Shown here piece after piece: positions 26,149-34,527 of a DNA stretch of 39,775 nt. Position 1 is the first letter of the stretch, and each line of letters starts with the position of its first letter. The notes beneath the pieces are model-generated. The model had not been told where the DNA came from, searched no databases, and worked only from the letters and a program-made list of their open reading frames with translations. Source of the stretch: an uncultured Ectothiorhodospiraceae bacterium (GTDB taxonomy: Bacteria; Pseudomonadota; Gammaproteobacteria; UBA9214); contig CAMYJZ010000002.1 of NCBI GenBank assembly GCA_947258845.1, positions 69,678 to 109,452 on the forward strand, read 5' to 3'. Position numbers and translations under genes: made by a program.

Positions 26149-26951
26149 AGGTCACCGACAGGTTCGGGCGTGCTTGAGCGGGTCAGTGTTTCTTCCAGTT
26201 CGGCCAGATCCGGGTGGTCAGGGTAGTTGAGGCGCAGGACGCGCAAGGCATCCTCTGCCAGGTCGTTCACATCGAGCTTGCGGTAGGCGCGCACCATGAC
26301 GACCAGTGCCTCCGGAACGGCCGGGGTGCGCTGGTAGTTCTCGATGACGTACTTGCCGCGGTTGGCGGCGGCGACGTAGGCACCACGACGCATGTAGTAG
26401 TCGGCCACGTGAATCTCGTACTGCGCCATGTTGTTGCGCAGGTGGATCATGCGCTGGGCCGAGTCGCTGGCGTATTTACTGTCCGGGTAGTGCTTGACCA
26501 GGTAGGCGAAGGCGTCATAGGCCTCGCGCATGATGCGGGTATCGCGTTCGGAGACGTCCTGCGGCAGCAGGCGGTCCACCAGTGAGCGGCCGCGGGTGTA
26601 GTTGGTCAGCCCCTTGATATACCAGGCGTAGTCCACGTTCGGGTGACGTGGATGAATCTTGATGAAGCGGTCGGCCGTGGCAATGGCGAGATCGGCCTCC
26701 TCGTACTTGTAGTAGGCATAGGCGGTCTCGAGCAGGGCCTGCTGCGCATAGCGCCCGAAGGGGTAGCGCGCCTCCAGCTTCTCGAAATAACCGATCGCCT
26801 GTTCGTAGTTCTTGTCGGCCATGGCCTCTTTGGCTGCTGAATACAGCTGGCTGGCCGACCAGTCCTTGGTCTTGTCCACCTGCTCGGGTAACAGTCCGCA
26901 GCCACCCGTCATGAGCAGTGCAATCACCAGGAAATAACTCGACAAACGCAT
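26145..26951 (-). CDS. bamD: BamD, outer-membrane assembly lipoprotein
   Basis: A 268-residue lipoprotein. The signal (MRLSSYFLVIALLMTGGC) ends in a lipobox-like GG|C at residue 18, so the Cys should be lipidated and carried to the outer membrane. Five TPR-like repeats follow (YSAAKEAMADKNYEQAIGYF; AQQALLETAYAYYKYEEADL; DAFAYLVKHYPDSKYA). It is the essential partner of BamA in folding beta-barrels. The longer open frame to 28058 runs antisense through rluD and is rejected; the ATG at 26951 gives the exact lipoprotein signal. It diverges from rluD, with an 81 bp gap holding both promoters, the arrangement known from E. coli. Confidence 0.95.
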   Translation of the reverse strand: MRLSSYFLVIALLMTGGCGLLPEQVDKTKDWSASQLYSAAKEAMADKNYEQAIGYFEKLEARYPFGRYAQQALLETAYAYYKYEEADLAIATADRFIKIHPRHPNVDYAWYIKGLTNYTRGRSLVDRLLPQDVSERDTRIMREAYDAFAYLVKHYPDSKYASDSAQRMIHLRNNMAQYEIHVADYYMRRGAYVAAANRGKYVIENYQRTPAVPEALVVMVRAYRKLDVNDLAEDALRVLRLNYPDHPDLAELEETLTRSSTPEPVGDL

Positions 26952-27032
26952 GGGCTTAGGGTATCTGAAGTAGCTGTATCCAAGGGTCCTGCCGGGGCAG
27001 GGCGCACAGTATAACCCAAAGCCAGACAGAAC

Positions 27033-27989
27033 ATGCCGCCGTCCATCCACCTGTCCGTCAGCCTGCCGGAGACCATGAGCGGCTACCGCCTGGACCAGGC
27101 GCTGGCCGAACTGATCCCCGAATACTCGCGCAGTCGCCTGCAGCAGTGGATACGGGACGGCCAGGTGACTATGGACGACCGGATCCCCCGGGCCAGGGAG
27201 CGTGTCCACGGTGGGGAGGCGGTCGAGATCCGGGCCGAAATCACCGCGGCCAGTACCTGCCTGCCCGAGGCCATCCCGCTGGACGTGGTCTACGAGGACG
27301 CAGACCTGCTGGTAATCAACAAGCCGCCCGGCCTGGTGGTACACCCGGCGGTCGGTAACCGGGACGGTACCCTGCAGAACGCGCTGCTGCACTTTGACCC
27401 CGAACTGGCCAGCCTGCCGCGTGCCGGCATCGTGCATCGCCTGGACAAGGACACCAGCGGACTGATGGTGGTGGCCCGTAACCTGACGGCGCACAAGCGA
27501 CTGGTCGAGGCCCTGCAGGCACGCACGGTCAGGCGCGAATACCTTACGGTGGTCAATACCGTGCTGACCGCCGGTGGCCGGGTCGATGCTCCCGTCGGGC
27601 GGCACCCGGTCGACCGCAAGCGCATGGCGGTGGTGACGGGCGGCAAGCAGGCGATCACCCATTACCGCGTGGTCGAACGCTATCGCGCCCATACCCTGGT
27701 TCGGGTGCGGCTGGAGACCGGGCGCACCCACCAGATACGGGTGCACATGGCGCATCTGCACTGCCCGGTAGTGGGTGACCCGGTCTACGGTGGCCGCCTG
27801 CGCCTGCCGCGCGGGGCGACCGGGCAGCTCAAGGAAGTATTGAGACAGTTCAAGCGCCAGGCCCTGCACGCCGAGCGCCTGGCGCTGTCCCATCCCCGGG
27901 ACGGACGCCCGATGGTCTGGGAGGCCGCACTGCCGGAGGACATGCAGGGACTCGTCGAGGCCCTGCGTGATGACCTCAGGGATGAATAG
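27033..27989 (+). CDS. rluD: 23S rRNA pseudouridine synthase RluD
   Basis: A 318-residue enzyme. An N-terminal S4 RNA-binding domain (LDQALAELIPEYSRSRLQQW) precedes the RluA-type catalytic domain with IVHRLDKDTSGLMVVA, whose Asp (about residue 138) is the nucleophile, and RLETGRTHQIRVHMA. It makes pseudouridines in helix 69 of 23S rRNA (1911, 1915, 1917 in E. coli), aiding subunit joining. Close similarity along its length supports RluD over RluA or RluC. It begins 82 bp from bamD in the divergent orientation and overlaps pgeF, so both are probably co-translated. Confidence 0.95.
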   Translation: MPPSIHLSVSLPETMSGYRLDQALAELIPEYSRSRLQQWIRDGQVTMDDRIPRARERVHGGEAVEIRAEITAASTCLPEAIPLDVVYEDADLLVINKPPGLVVHPAVGNRDGTLQNALLHFDPELASLPRAGIVHRLDKDTSGLMVVARNLTAHKRLVEALQARTVRREYLTVVNTVLTAGGRVDAPVGRHPVDRKRMAVVTGGKQAITHYRVVERYRAHTLVRVRLETGRTHQIRVHMAHLHCPVVGDPVYGGRLRLPRGATGQLKEVLRQFKRQALHAERLALSHPRDGRPMVWEAALPEDMQGLVEALRDDLRDE

Positions 27990-28737
27990 GCCCCTCAGTC
28001 CCGAACACTGGATCATCCCCGACTGGCCGGCCCCGGAGCGGGTCCGTGCCGTGACCACGACCCGTCGGGGCGGCGTCAGCCAGGATCCCTGGACTTCAAT
28101 GAATCCCGCCGATCACGTCGGTGATGACCTCGATGCCGTACAGGCAAACCGGGCGCGCCTCGAGGATGGCCTGCAGCTGCCGGCGTCCCCGCTGTGGCTA
28201 CAGCAGGTACACGGCACCCGGGTGGTGGATGCCGCCGGCACCTCGGGGCCGGTCGAGGCCGATGGCGCCTTTGCCGGCCGGACGGGCGTGGTCTGCGCGG
28301 TCCTGACCGCGGATTGTCTGCCGGTGTTGCTGTGCGACCCGAACGGGACCCGGGTGGCCGCGGCCCATGCCGGCTGGCGCGGCCTGGCCGCCGGGGTGGT
28401 GGAGCAGGCGGTGGCGGCGCTGCAGGTCCCGGGTCCCGAACTGCTGGCCTGGCTGGGGCCGGCCATCGGTGCCGAGGCCTATGTCGTCGGGGACGAGGTG
28501 CGGACAGCCTTTATGAAGCACGACCCGGGGGCACGCGATGCCTTCCGACCGGCCGCCAGCGGTGGCTGGCACGCCGACCTCTACCGGCTGGCGCGCCAGC
28601 GCCTGGCCGCGTGCGGGGTCAAGGCGGTCCACGGGGGCGGATTCTGCACCTTCACCGATGATCGGAGGTTCTATTCCTACCGGCGTGACGGCGTGACCGG
28701 GCGCATGGCGAGTCTGATCTGGATCGAGGATGAATAA
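27982..28737 (+). CDS. pgeF: Polyphenol oxidase/purine nucleoside phosphorylase family protein (PgeF/YfiH)
   Basis: A 251-residue protein of the YfiH/LACC1 family, now known as peptidoglycan editing factor and purine nucleoside phosphorylase. The zinc-binding residues appear in LQQVHGTRVV, LTADCLPVLL and AAHAGWRGLAAGVVEQ, and GGGFCTFTDDRRFYSYRRDG is the C-terminal signature. The ATG at 27982 lies inside the end of rluD (8 bp overlap). Upstream in-frame starts at 27967 (GTG) and 27970 (ATG) are possible, but MNRPLSPEHWIIPDWP is the more family-like beginning. The rluD-pgeF pair is conserved in gammaproteobacteria. It should be cytosolic. Confidence 0.92.
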   Translation: MNRPLSPEHWIIPDWPAPERVRAVTTTRRGGVSQDPWTSMNPADHVGDDLDAVQANRARLEDGLQLPASPLWLQQVHGTRVVDAAGTSGPVEADGAFAGRTGVVCAVLTADCLPVLLCDPNGTRVAAAHAGWRGLAAGVVEQAVAALQVPGPELLAWLGPAIGAEAYVVGDEVRTAFMKHDPGARDAFRPAASGGWHADLYRLARQRLAACGVKAVHGGGFCTFTDDRRFYSYRRDGVTGRMASLIWIEDE

Positions 28738-28774
28738 GGCCCCCCGGTTGCGCAATAGCTTCGGCCGCATCCCA

Positions 28775-28836
28775 GTAGGAGCGCCTCGCAGGCGCGATAA
28801 TCAACCAGCCGAATCGCGCCTGCGAGGCGCTCCTAC
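28775..28836. repeat. 24-bp inverted repeat of the GTAGGAGCGCCT family, copy 1
   Basis: Two perfect 24-base arms begin GTAGGAGCGCCTCGCAGGCG and end in the reverse complement, with a 14-base loop. It lies after pgeF. A second copy is at 34247-34307 with one base different in each arm (T for C in the third-from-GCAGG position), compensated between arms. This REP-like element is typical of intergenic DNA in gammaproteobacteria. Confidence 0.85.
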
Positions 28837-28864
28837 AGAACCGATGCCACTCATCAGGAAGCCC

Positions 28865-28907
28865 TGCAGGCAAGGCCCCTGCTCCCTGCTCACGCGCCTT
28901 GCCTGCA
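28865..28907. repeat. 12-bp inverted repeat TGCAGGCAAGGC with shared inner core
   Basis: Arms TGCAGGCAAGGC and GCCTTGCCTGCA surround a stretch containing GCTCCCTGCTCACGC. The same core occurs within the repeat at 34339-34472, so the two are related members of an intergenic family. Confidence 0.7.
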
Positions 28908-29023
28908 CCCCTGTGCGCGATAGGCCCGGCCGCACAAATTGGGACAACAGTAATCACTCGTATTTCTCCATCAGCCGGGTAGGGTATGATTCCCCGCTGC
29001 ATTGAAACCGGAACCCGTACCCG

Positions 29024-29803
29024 ATGCCACTGATCGCCTGGATTGTCATTTTCTGCCTTGTCGGCGGCGTGTTGAGCGTCATGGCCGCGGCGCTGTTTCT
29101 GGTCCTGCGCGAGCCCCTGCGTGATCGCCTGTTGCCGCACCTGGTCAGCTTTGCCACCGGGGCCCTGCTGGGCGCTGCGCTGCTGGGCCTGTTGCCGCAT
29201 GCGCTCAACAGTCCCGCCATCACTGACCTGCACGTGATTCCCATGGCCGTGCTGCTGGGTCTGCTGGGCTTCTTCCTGATGGAGAAACTGGTGCTGTGGC
29301 GCCATTGCCATGTCGATCACTGCGAGGTTCACGCGCCAGAGGATAACGGGCGCAAACGTTCCACCGGCACGCTGATCCTGATCGGGGATGGCCTGCACAA
29401 CTTCCTCGACGGCATCCTGATTGCCGGTGCCTTTCTCACCGACATCCACCTGGGTGTGGTGACCAGCCTGGCAGTGGCCGCCCACGAGATACCCCAGGAG
29501 GTGGGTGATTTCGCCGTGCTGTTGCACAGCGGTTTTCGCCGCGGGCGCGCCTTCCTCTATAACATCCTGTCCAGCCTGACAACGGTGATCGGCGGGCTGC
29601 TGGCCTATTTCGCGCTGCAGGACATGGAGGCCATCCTGCCCTATGTGCTGGCGGTGGCGGCCTCGAGTTTTATCTACATCGCGGTGGCCGACCTCATCCC
29701 GACGCTGCACGAGCGAGTCGATGCCCGGGCAGCTCTGCAGCAGATGGTCCTGATCGTGGCCGGTGTGATGGTGATCTACTTCACCCACGCGACCCTGCAC
29801 TGA
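29024..29803 (+). CDS. ZIP family divalent metal transporter
   Basis: A 259-residue membrane protein with about eight helices. The ZIP metal-site signatures are IGDGLHNFLDGILIAGAFL in helix 4 and AAHEIPQEVGDFAVLL in helix 5. A cytoplasmic His-rich loop (LWRHCHVDHCEVH) between helices 3 and 4 is typical of metal binding. It should import zinc, iron or manganese across the inner membrane. It sits between pgeF and clpB, which are adjacent in E. coli, so it is an insertion into a conserved order. The preceding 286 bp carries the repeat elements. The ATG is supported by family alignment to helix 1. Confidence 0.92.
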   Translation: MPLIAWIVIFCLVGGVLSVMAAALFLVLREPLRDRLLPHLVSFATGALLGAALLGLLPHALNSPAITDLHVIPMAVLLGLLGFFLMEKLVLWRHCHVDHCEVHAPEDNGRKRSTGTLILIGDGLHNFLDGILIAGAFLTDIHLGVVTSLAVAAHEIPQEVGDFAVLLHSGFRRGRAFLYNILSSLTTVIGGLLAYFALQDMEAILPYVLAVAASSFIYIAVADLIPTLHERVDARAALQQMVLIVAGVMVIYFTHATLH

Positions 29804-29860
29804 ACCCCGACTTGTGCCGGCCAGACCGGCATTCCCCCGTGCCCGGTTCATTAGCAGGGG

Positions 29861-29888
29861 CTTGAAAGTCAGCGTGTCACCCCCTATT
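29861..29888 (+). promoter_or_regulatory. Sigma-32 (heat-shock) promoter of clpB
   Basis: CTTGAAA at 29861-29867, a 13-base spacer, then CCCCTATTTA from 29881. This closely matches the RpoH consensus CTTGAAA-N13/14-CCCCAT-T. It lies about 35-60 bp before the clpB start, as expected for a chaperone gene. Confidence 0.85.
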
Positions 29889-29923
29889 TATAGGATATAG
29901 CCTGCACAAGCGGAGAAATTCCC

Positions 29924-32524
29924 ATGCGAATGGATAAGATGACAAGCAAGTTCCAGCTGGCGCTGGCCGATGCCCAGAGTCTGGCCGTGGGACGCGACCA
30001 CGCCTTTATCGAGCCGGTTCACCTGATGATCGCGCTGCTGGACCAGGAGGGTGGCAGCGTGCGCCACCTGCTCGCACAGGCGGATGTCAACGTCAACCTG
30101 TTCAGGTCCCAACTCGGCGAACTGCTCGACCAGGTGCCGCAAGTACAGGGAACGGCCGGCGAGGTGCATGTCTCCAATGACCTCGGGCGGCTGCTCAATG
30201 TCACCGACAAGCTCGCCCAGCAGCGCAAGGACAGCTACATCTCCAGCGAGCTGTTCATTCTGGCGGCGCTCGAGGACAAGGGCGGCGTCGGCGAGCTGCT
30301 GCGCAAGGCTGGCGCCAGCAAGGGCCTGATAGAAAAGTCGATCGAAAACCTCAGGGGCGGCGCCCAGGTGGACGACCCCAATGCCGAAGACCAGCGCCAG
30401 GCCCTGGAGAAGTTCACCATCGACCTGACCGAGCGTGCCGAACAGGGCAAGCTCGACCCGGTAATCGGCCGTGATGACGAGATCCGGCGCACCATCCAGG
30501 TGCTGCAGCGGCGCACCAAGAACAATCCCGTCCTGATCGGCGAGCCCGGGGTGGGCAAGACCGCTATCGTCGAGGGGCTGGCGCAGCGCATTATCAACGG
30601 CGAGGTGCCGGAAGGCCTCAAACACAAGCGCCTGCTGTCGCTGGATATGGGCGCATTGATTGCCGGCGCCAAGTTTCGCGGGGAATTCGAGGAGCGCCTC
30701 AAGGGCGTGCTCAACGACCTGGCCAAGCAGGAAGGGCAGATCATCCTGTTTATCGACGAGCTGCACACCATGGTCGGTGCCGGCAAGGCCGAGGGTGCCA
30801 TGGATGCGGGCAACATGCTGAAACCGGCACTGGCGCGTGGCGAGCTGCACTGCGTGGGTGCCACCACCCTGGATGAATACCGCCAGTATGTGGAGAAGGA
30901 TGCCGCCCTGGAACGGCGTTTCCAGAAGGTGCTGGTGGATGAACCCACGGTCGAGGACACCATCGCCATCCTGCGCGGACTCAAGGAACGCTACGAGGTC
31001 CACCACGGTGTGGAGATTACCGACCCGGCCATCGTCGCGGCGGCCGCGCTGTCGCACCGTTACATCAGCGACCGCCAGTTGCCGGACAAGGCGATTGACC
31101 TGGTCGACGAGGCCGCCAGCCGCATCCGCATGGAGATCGATTCCAAGCCCGAGGCCCTGGATCGCCTGGAACGCCGCCTGATTCAACTCAAGATCGAGCG
31201 CGAAGCCCTGAAAAAGGAGTCCGACGAGGCCTCGATCAAGCGGCTCGATGCCCTGCAGCATGAGATCGAGACGCTGGAACGCGAGTACTCCGACCTGGAA
31301 GAGATCTGGAAGGCCGAGAAGGCTGCCGTGCAGGGGGCGCACCATATCAAGGAGGAGCTCGAGCGCGCGCGCATGGAACTGGAGACCGCGCACCGGGCCG
31401 GCGACCTGACGCGCGCCTCTGAACTGCAATACGGGCGTATCCCCGAGCTGGAGAAACGCCTCGCCGCCGCCGGCCAGGCCGATATGCAGGATATGCAGTT
31501 GCTGCGCAACAAGGTCAGCGAAGAGGAGATTGCCGAGGTGGTGTCGAAGTGGACCGGCATCCCCGTATCCAGGATGCTGGAAGGCGAGCGCGACAAGCTG
31601 CTGCGCATGGAGGAGGCCCTGCACGAGCGCGTGATCGGCCAGGACGAGGCCGTCACCATGGTCTCCAATGCCATTCGTCGCACCCGTGCCGGCCTGTCGG
31701 ATCCCAACCGGCCGAACGGATCGTTCCTGTTCCTGGGACCGACCGGTGTCGGCAAGACCGAGCTGTGCAAGTCGCTGGCGAACTTCCTGTTCGATACCGA
31801 GGAGGCCATGGTGCGCATCGACATGTCCGAGTTCATGGAGAAGCATTCCGTGGCCCGGCTGATCGGCGCACCGCCCGGCTACGTGGGTTACGAGGAAGGC
31901 GGTTACCTCACCGAGGCGGTGCGGCGTAAACCCTACTCCGTCATCCTGCTGGACGAGGTGGAAAAGGCACACCCGGATGTCTTCAATGTGCTGCTGCAGG
32001 TGCTGGATGACGGCCGCCTGACCGACGGCCAGGGGCGTACCGTGGACTTTCGCAACACGGTGATCGTGATGACCTCGAACCTGGGCAGCCAGATGATCCA
32101 GGAGATGGCGGGCGCCGAGAACTACGAGGCCATGAAGGCCGCGGTCATGGAGGTGGTCGGCAGTCACTTCCGACCGGAATTCATCAACCGCATCGACGAC
32201 GTGGTCGTGTTCCATCCGCTGGGGCGCGAGCAGATCCGCACCATCGCCGGCCTGCAGATCGAAATCCTGCGCCAGCGCCTGCAGGACCGCGATATCGACC
32301 TGGTGCTGACGGATGCCGCGCTCGACCTGCTGGGCGAGGCCGGCTTCGACCCGGTCTACGGTGCACGACCGCTGAAGCGGGCCATCCAGAGCCAGCTGGA
32401 GAACCCGCTGGCGCAGGAGATCCTGGCCGGTCGTTTCGGGCCCGATGACGTGATCCAGGTGGATGCAAAAGACAATGCCCTGTCCTTCACGCGCGCAACC
32501 GGCAAGGCGGCTTCTGCGGCCTAG
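29924..32524 (+). CDS. clpB: ClpB, ATP-dependent disaggregase
   Basis: An 866-residue AAA+ chaperone. The N domain ([20 protein letters not shown]) is followed by AAA1 with Walker [14 protein letters not shown] near residue 206, the coiled-coil middle domain ([18 protein letters not shown] to about residue 530), and AAA2 with [12 protein letters not shown] near residue 605. The pore loop region YRGEFEERL-like [17 protein letters not shown] and [13 protein letters not shown] are intact. It rescues aggregated proteins with DnaK. It has its own heat-shock promoter upstream. A very long antisense frame on the opposite strand is a base-composition artefact. Family length and alignment are normal. 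Confidence 0.97.
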   Translation: MRMDKMTSKFQLALADAQSLAVGRDHAFIEPVHLMIALLDQEGGSVRHLLAQADVNVNLFRSQLGELLDQVPQVQGTAGEVHVSNDLGRLLNVTDKLAQQRKDSYISSELFILAALEDKGGVGELLRKAGASKGLIEKSIENLRGGAQVDDPNAEDQRQALEKFTIDLTERAEQGKLDPVIGRDDEIRRTIQVLQRRTKNNPVLIGEPGVGKTAIVEGLAQRIINGEVPEGLKHKRLLSLDMGALIAGAKFRGEFEERLKGVLNDLAKQEGQIILFIDELHTMVGAGKAEGAMDAGNMLKPALARGELHCVGATTLDEYRQYVEKDAALERRFQKVLVDEPTVEDTIAILRGLKERYEVHHGVEITDPAIVAAAALSHRYISDRQLPDKAIDLVDEAASRIRMEIDSKPEALDRLERRLIQLKIEREALKKESDEASIKRLDALQHEIETLEREYSDLEEIWKAEKAAVQGAHHIKEELERARMELETAHRAGDLTRASELQYGRIPELEKRLAAAGQADMQDMQLLRNKVSEEEIAEVVSKWTGIPVSRMLEGERDKLLRMEEALHERVIGQDEAVTMVSNAIRRTRAGLSDPNRPNGSFLFLGPTGVGKTELCKSLANFLFDTEEAMVRIDMSEFMEKHSVARLIGAPPGYVGYEEGGYLTEAVRRKPYSVILLDEVEKAHPDVFNVLLQVLDDGRLTDGQGRTVDFRNTVIVMTSNLGSQMIQEMAGAENYEAMKAAVMEVVGSHFRPEFINRIDDVVVFHPLGREQIRTIAGLQIEILRQRLQDRDIDLVLTDAALDLLGEAGFDPVYGARPLKRAIQSQLENPLAQEILAGRFGPDDVIQVDAKDNALSFTRATGKAASAA

Positions 32525-32547
32525 CCGGTTTATATCGACTGTCGGTA

Positions 32548-33375
32548 TTAAACCCTGGCGAGAATCCTGTCCAGTGTCCGTTGGGGCAGCAGGCGTTTGA
32601 GCGTGGCGAACAGGAAGGTCGGAAAGGTCACGTAATAGCGCGCCCGGGGCCGGCGGCTTTCCAGGGCGGTGATGACCTTCTTCAGCACGGCCTCGGGCGG
32701 CAGGGTGAAGGGGACCACGGGCCCTTCCGTCGTCAGGCGCCGTTCCATTGCCCGGTAGCAGTCGCGATGGACACTTGCTTCCGAATCGATGTTGCGCTTG
32801 AAGGCGGCATAGGCATTCGCCCGGAAGTGGCTGGTGATCGGCCCCGGTTCAACCAGTACCGCGTGGATGTCGGTGTTCCGCAGTTCCAGGCGCAGGGTAT
32901 CCGTCAGTCCCTCCAGGGCATACTTGCTGGCGACATAGGCGCCGCGAAAGGGCAGGGCTACGAAGCCCAGTACCGAACTGTTGTGGATGATGCGGCCATG
33001 GCCCTGCGCGCGCATGGCCGGCAGTACCCGGTTGGTCAGATCGTGCCAGCCGAACAGGTTGGTCTCGAACTGCTCTCGCAGGACCGTGCGTGACAGGTCC
33101 TCGACTGCACCCGGTTGTCCGTAGGCGCCGTTGTTGAACAGGGCATAGAGCCTTCCACCCGTGCGTGCCAGGACTTCATCGACGGCCGCCGCGATTGATG
33201 CCGAATCCCGCAAATCCAGTTGCAGGCTCTCCAGCCCGGCGGCCTGCAATCGTTCCACGTCCTCCGGCTTGCGTGCAGTGGCGAACACCCGGTAGCCACG
33301 CGCGGCCAGGCCGTCGGCCACGCAGCGTCCGATGCCCGTCGAGCAGCCGGTGATCAAAATGCTTCTGTCAGTCAT
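32548..33375 (-). CDS. SDR family oxidoreductase, YbbO-like
   Basis: A 275-residue short-chain dehydrogenase. The NADP-binding loop is TGCSTGIGRCVA near residues 10-21, with NNGAYGQ replacing the usual NNAG, and the active site is Ser (HNSSVLGF) plus YVASK (Tyr-Lys). The C-terminal region (VEPGPITSHFRANA; RARYYVTFPTFLFATLKRLLP) matches E. coli YbbO, an NADP-dependent aldehyde reductase. I begin it at the ATG at 33375 (MTDRSILITG). It converges on clpB, whose stop is 24 bp away, and diverges from the barrel gene at 33573. Substrate unknown. Confidence 0.87.
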   Translation of the reverse strand: MTDRSILITGCSTGIGRCVADGLAARGYRVFATARKPEDVERLQAAGLESLQLDLRDSASIAAAVDEVLARTGGRLYALFNNGAYGQPGAVEDLSRTVLREQFETNLFGWHDLTNRVLPAMRAQGHGRIIHNSSVLGFVALPFRGAYVASKYALEGLTDTLRLELRNTDIHAVLVEPGPITSHFRANAYAAFKRNIDSEASVHRDCYRAMERRLTTEGPVVPFTLPPEAVLKKVITALESRRPRARYYVTFPTFLFATLKRLLPQRTLDRILARV

Positions 33376-33560
33376 TATGAGATGTAAGCCCCTGTTGTGT
33401 TGCAAGGTTATCAGTCACTTTACTGCTTCCTGTTCCGGATTGGCTGGCGTGGAAACGGCCGTTTCATTAACGCCTGTTGATGATAACTACTTGAATCGTA
33501 GGCCAGTATTTCTTAGTATCACCGGACATACAAGTTTACTTGAATGCCAATAAGAACTTC

Positions 33561-33566
33561 AGGAGG
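33561..33566 (+). promoter_or_regulatory. Consensus ribosome site AGGAGG before a GTG start
   Basis: Six bases separate AGGAGG from the GTG at 33573, which decides the start of the barrel protein. Confidence 0.7.
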
Positions 33567-33572
33567 AGTGAC

Positions 33573-34163
33573 GTGATTAAAACCCGATTAATACCCTCGA
33601 TTGTCTGTGCCGGCCTTGTTATGGCCCCTCTGAGCTCCAGTGCCAAGGGATTGAGCTATTCCTATGCGGAAATGGGCTATTCGAATCTCGATGCTGACAG
33701 CGCGGAAGCGGACGGTGTGACGGCAAGGATCTCCTTTGCGCCGCTCGATTTTATCCACGTCAAGGGCGAGTACTCGCGGCTTTTCGTTGATGACATCGAG
33801 GGTTCGAGTGATGACGATGTCGATATCGATCGTTTCGTGATCGGTATGGGTGGCAACTATTCAGTCATCGATAACGTCGATGTGCTGGCCACGGTCAGTT
33901 ATGTGGACGAGCAGTTTAGCGGTGACATCAAGGAAAAGGATGAAGGCTACCAGGTCGAGGCCGGTGTGCGTGCCATGCTCGGCAAGAAGCTTGAACTGAA
34001 TGCCAGTGCCATCCACCTGGATGTTGCAGATTTCTCGGACACTGGTTTTGGTGTCGGTGCAGTCTTCAAGCTGAAAAAGAAGTTCGCACTCAGTGCCAAT
34101 GCCCGGGCTTTCGACGAAGATGACCAGGTCGAGTTCTTTGTCGGTCTGCGTGTGAATTTCTGA
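33573..34163 (+). CDS. Small outer-membrane beta-barrel protein
   Basis: A 196-residue protein. A signal peptide (IKTRLIPSIVCAGLVMAPLS, cleaved near SSAKG) is followed by alternating hydrophobic strands such as LSYSYAEMGYSNLD and FALSANARAF, and it ends in GLRVNF. The terminal Phe and even spacing of strands are typical of an outer-membrane barrel, probably eight strands as in small OmpA/OmpX/attacin-like porins. It is rich in Asp and Glu in the loops (DDIEGSSDDDVDID), so it may bind cations. The start GTG at 33573 follows a perfect AGGAGG; the longer frame at 33540 would spoil the signal peptide. It is monocistronic, ending in a good terminator. The family could not be named. Confidence 0.75.
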   Translation: MIKTRLIPSIVCAGLVMAPLSSSAKGLSYSYAEMGYSNLDADSAEADGVTARISFAPLDFIHVKGEYSRLFVDDIEGSSDDDVDIDRFVIGMGGNYSVIDNVDVLATVSYVDEQFSGDIKEKDEGYQVEAGVRAMLGKKLELNASAIHLDVADFSDTGFGVGAVFKLKKKFALSANARAFDEDDQVEFFVGLRVNF

Positions 34164-34180
34164 CCCATCGGTATGTTCAA

Positions 34181-34208
34181 AAAAAGCCCGCCGACCGGCG
34201 GGCTTTTT
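34181..34208 (+). terminator. Rho-independent terminator after the barrel gene
   Basis: A 13-bp stem (AAAAAGCCCGCCG / CGGCGGGCTTTTT) with a 2-base centre, 17 bp after the stop, followed by T-rich sequence. It can function in both directions. Confidence 0.85.
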
Positions 34209-34246
34209 ATTTGCCCGGTCGTTGCTATCCCGCCTGAAAATGCGGT

Positions 34247-34307
34247 GTAGGAGCGCCTTGCAGGCGCGATCCTTTTAATGTCTATCGCGCCTGCAAGGCG
34301 CTCCTAC
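34247..34307. repeat. 24-bp inverted repeat of the GTAGGAGCGCCT family, copy 2
   Basis: Two 24-base perfect arms beginning GTAGGAGCGCCTTGCAGGCG with a 13-base loop. It matches the 28775 element except for one compensated base per arm, so pairing is preserved. It lies directly after the terminator of the barrel gene. Confidence 0.85.
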
Positions 34308-34338
34308 AGCATCATTATTTCGCATTGAACATTAGTGC

Positions 34339-34472
34339 GTAGGTTGGGCAAAGCTCCCGCTCCCTGCTCACGCCCCTTACCTACATCCCTGTAGGCAAAG
34401 CGCAGCGTGCCCAACGTGGTAGTTCCCGGCATTATGTTGGGCACGTCGCTACAACTCCTTTGCCCAACCTAC
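34339..34472. repeat. Nested inverted repeat GTAGGTTGGGCAAAG
   Basis: Outer arms GTAGGTTGGGCAAAG (34339-34353) and CTTTGCCCAACCTAC (34458-34472) are perfect 15-mers. Inner arms CGTGCCCAAC (34406-34415) and GTTGGGCACG (34436-34445) form a second pair. It contains the CTCCCTGCTCACGC core shared with 28865-28907. Nothing coding; an intergenic mobile-repeat type. Confidence 0.75.
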
Positions 34473-34527
34473 ACAAATGATCGCGTCTGCACCCGATTAA
34501 TCGCCGGGCATAAACGTGGCACGCCTG

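Noticed and set aside
26952-28058. N-terminal extension of the bamD frame
   Set aside because: It runs antisense to rluD; BamD needs its lipoprotein signal at 26951.
28652-29851. A 399-codon minus-strand frame over the ZIP gene and end of pgeF
   Set aside because: Antisense to two clear genes, with His/Gln-rich composition and no recognisable fold.
29888-32215. A 775-codon minus-strand frame opposite clpB
   Set aside because: It is the antisense of a fully conserved ClpB, is His/Gln/Leu rich as expected from reversed GC-rich codons, and has no domain.
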